Shown here: positions 4,464 to 5,296 of the stretch, in pieces
Layout: each line of letters starts with the position of its first letter
How positions within the stretch are numbered: the first letter of the stretch is position 1
Assembly (NCBI GenBank): GCA_002404395.1
Contig: DHJP01000125.1
Span: forward strand, 1-5,296
Direction of reading: 5' to 3'
Source: Clostridiales bacterium UBA4717
GTDB lineage: Bacteria > Bacillota > Clostridia > Oscillospirales > CAG-272
Length of the DNA: 5,296 bases
The notes under the pieces: generated by a model
What the model saw: only the letters and a program-made list of their open reading frames with translations
Told to the model about the DNA's origin: nothing
Databases searched by the model: none
Position numbers and translations under genes: made by a program

Positions 4464-5296
4464 ATGGCTAACAACGGAAATTCGGCAGCAATGCCGAAAA
4501 CGCCTGCCGCTGCCGAACTCAGAGCCGAGCTTGCAAAAAAGGAATCGGATCTCGGCATAAACGGAAGGCTTACCGGCACGCAGCGTATCGCGGCGATCTT
4601 TGACGAAGGCACATTTGTCGAGACCGGAAAGTACGCAAAATCCTCAAAAAATGAATTTTCCGACGGCGGAGAATTTGAGGGAGTTATTACCGGATACGGC
4701 GCAATAGACGGCAGACTTGTATTTGCTTTTGTTCAGGACTTTTCAAGAATGAAAGGTGCGCTCGGAGAAATGCACGCCAAAAAGATCTGCGCACTCTATG
4801 ACCTTGCGCTTAAGAGCAACGCGCCCGTGATCGGCGTGTTCGACAGCGCAGGAGCATTTGTCCTTGAGGGCGTGTCGGCAATGAGCGGCTACGGTAAGAT
4901 CATGAAAAAGGTTGCCGCTTCATCCGGCATTATTCCTCAGATCGCGGTAGTCGCCGGAGTTTGCTCGGGCGCGCTTGCAACGATCGCCGCAATGTTCGAC
5001 TTCACCGTTGCTTCAAAGCAGAACGGCTCGATATTTGTAAATCCGCCCTTTATCATGAAAAGTAAAAAGGGCGGTGCAGGACTCGGCAGCATCGAAGCGG
5101 CGTACAAGCTCGGACTTGCCGATCATGTATGCGAAAATGAAGTCGAAGCATATGCAAAAGCAAAAGAGCTTCTTAATTATTTGCCGCAGAACTGCGGCGA
5201 CGGTACGGTCTACTCGGTGTCGAACGACGAGATCAACCGTCTCAACACCGATATTTCCGACATCATTGCAAAAGACGGCTATGACATGAAAGAAGT
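4464..5296 (+). CDS. Acyl-CoA carboxyltransferase-domain protein, divergent (3' end off the window)
   Basis: The open frame has 277 codons and reaches the window edge. The product resembles the N-terminal half of biotin-dependent acyl-CoA carboxyltransferases (propionyl-CoA carboxylase beta, methylmalonyl- and glutaconyl-CoA decarboxylase alpha; about 450-530 residues, crotonase-like fold), which move a carboxyl group between biotin and an acyl-CoA. Evidence is the GRLTGTQRIAAIFDEGTFVE opening (34-53), VITGYGAIDGRLVFAFVQDF (74-93), GALGEMHAKKI (98-108), DSAGAFVLEG (127-136), SGIIPQIAVV (154-163) and GLADHVCENEVEA (217-229). The first roughly 13 residues are low-complexity. Usual glycine motifs are altered: DSGGARIQEG becomes DSAGAFVLEG, and the CAGGA region reads CSGALA. 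GGAGG at 4453-4457, 6 nt before ATG, fixes the start. It may begin a Na+-pumping decarboxylase or carboxylase operon, but those partners are not in view. Substrate unknown. Confidence 0.85.
   Translation, partial: MANNGNSAAMPKTPAAAELRAELAKKESDLGINGRLTGTQRIAAIFDEGTFVETGKYAKSSKNEFSDGGEFEGVITGYGAIDGRLVFAFVQDFSRMKGALGEMHAKKICALYDLALKSNAPVIGVFDSAGAFVLEGVSAMSGYGKIMKKVAASSGIIPQIAVVAGVCSGALATIAAMFDFTVASKQNGSIFVNPPFIMKSKKGGAGLGSIEAAYKLGLADHVCENEVEAYAKAKELLNYLPQNCGDGTVYSVSNDEINRLNTDISDIIAKDGYDMKE

Noticed and set aside
5074..5289. Second plus-strand open frame inside the carboxyltransferase gene
   Set aside because: It is an out-of-frame shadow; the continuous frame from 4464 carries the conserved motifs through this stretch.

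Overview
The window looks like a chromosomal segment from a Gram-positive anaerobe of the Bacillota, most likely class Clostridia (an Oscillospiraceae-like gut fermenter is my best guess). The reasons are the TmcAL/YlbM-type tRNA acetate ligase, a class II aldolase of the Streptococcus/Enterococcus type, consensus sigma-A promoters with 17-bp spacers, GGAG-type Shine-Dalgarno sites, and AT-rich gaps between GC-richer genes. No mobile element, CRISPR array, tRNA or rRNA is visible.

Layout. Positions 1-208 (minus strand) hold the first 69 codons of acetate kinase (ackA). A divergent gap (209-390) separates it from a complete tRNA(Met) cytidine acetate ligase gene (tmcAL, 391-1599, plus strand). 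The best predicted promoters in that gap face each other, so the two 5' leaders would overlap. A Gfo/Idh/MocA-family NAD(P)-dependent oxidoreductase follows (1745-2917), with its own promoter and a leader carrying a terminator-like hairpin. Next is class II fructose-bisphosphate aldolase (3062-3925), with its own promoter and a 19-bp hairpin behind it. A 538-bp non-coding stretch (3926-4463) holds that hairpin, further inverted repeats, a pair of overlapping promoters (one matching the sigma-A consensus exactly) and a structured leader of about 206 nt. The leader precedes the start of a divergent acyl-CoA carboxyltransferase gene (4464 to the window end, truncated).

How the genes fit together. 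All five genes except the oxidoreductase have a clear place in central or acetate metabolism: aldolase in glycolysis, acetate kinase in the last ATP-forming step of acetate fermentation, TmcAL using acetate and ATP to modify elongator tRNA(Met), and the carboxyltransferase in acyl-CoA carboxylation or decarboxylation. Each plus-strand gene appears to have its own promoter, so this is a run of separate units rather than one operon.

The least ordinary parts are non-coding: the leader of the carboxyltransferase gene (17-bp hairpin, possible pseudoknot, possible nine-codon leader peptide), the hairpin-rich spacer upstream of it, and the possible attenuator in front of the oxidoreductase. The carboxyltransferase also departs from the family's usual glycine-rich active-site motifs.
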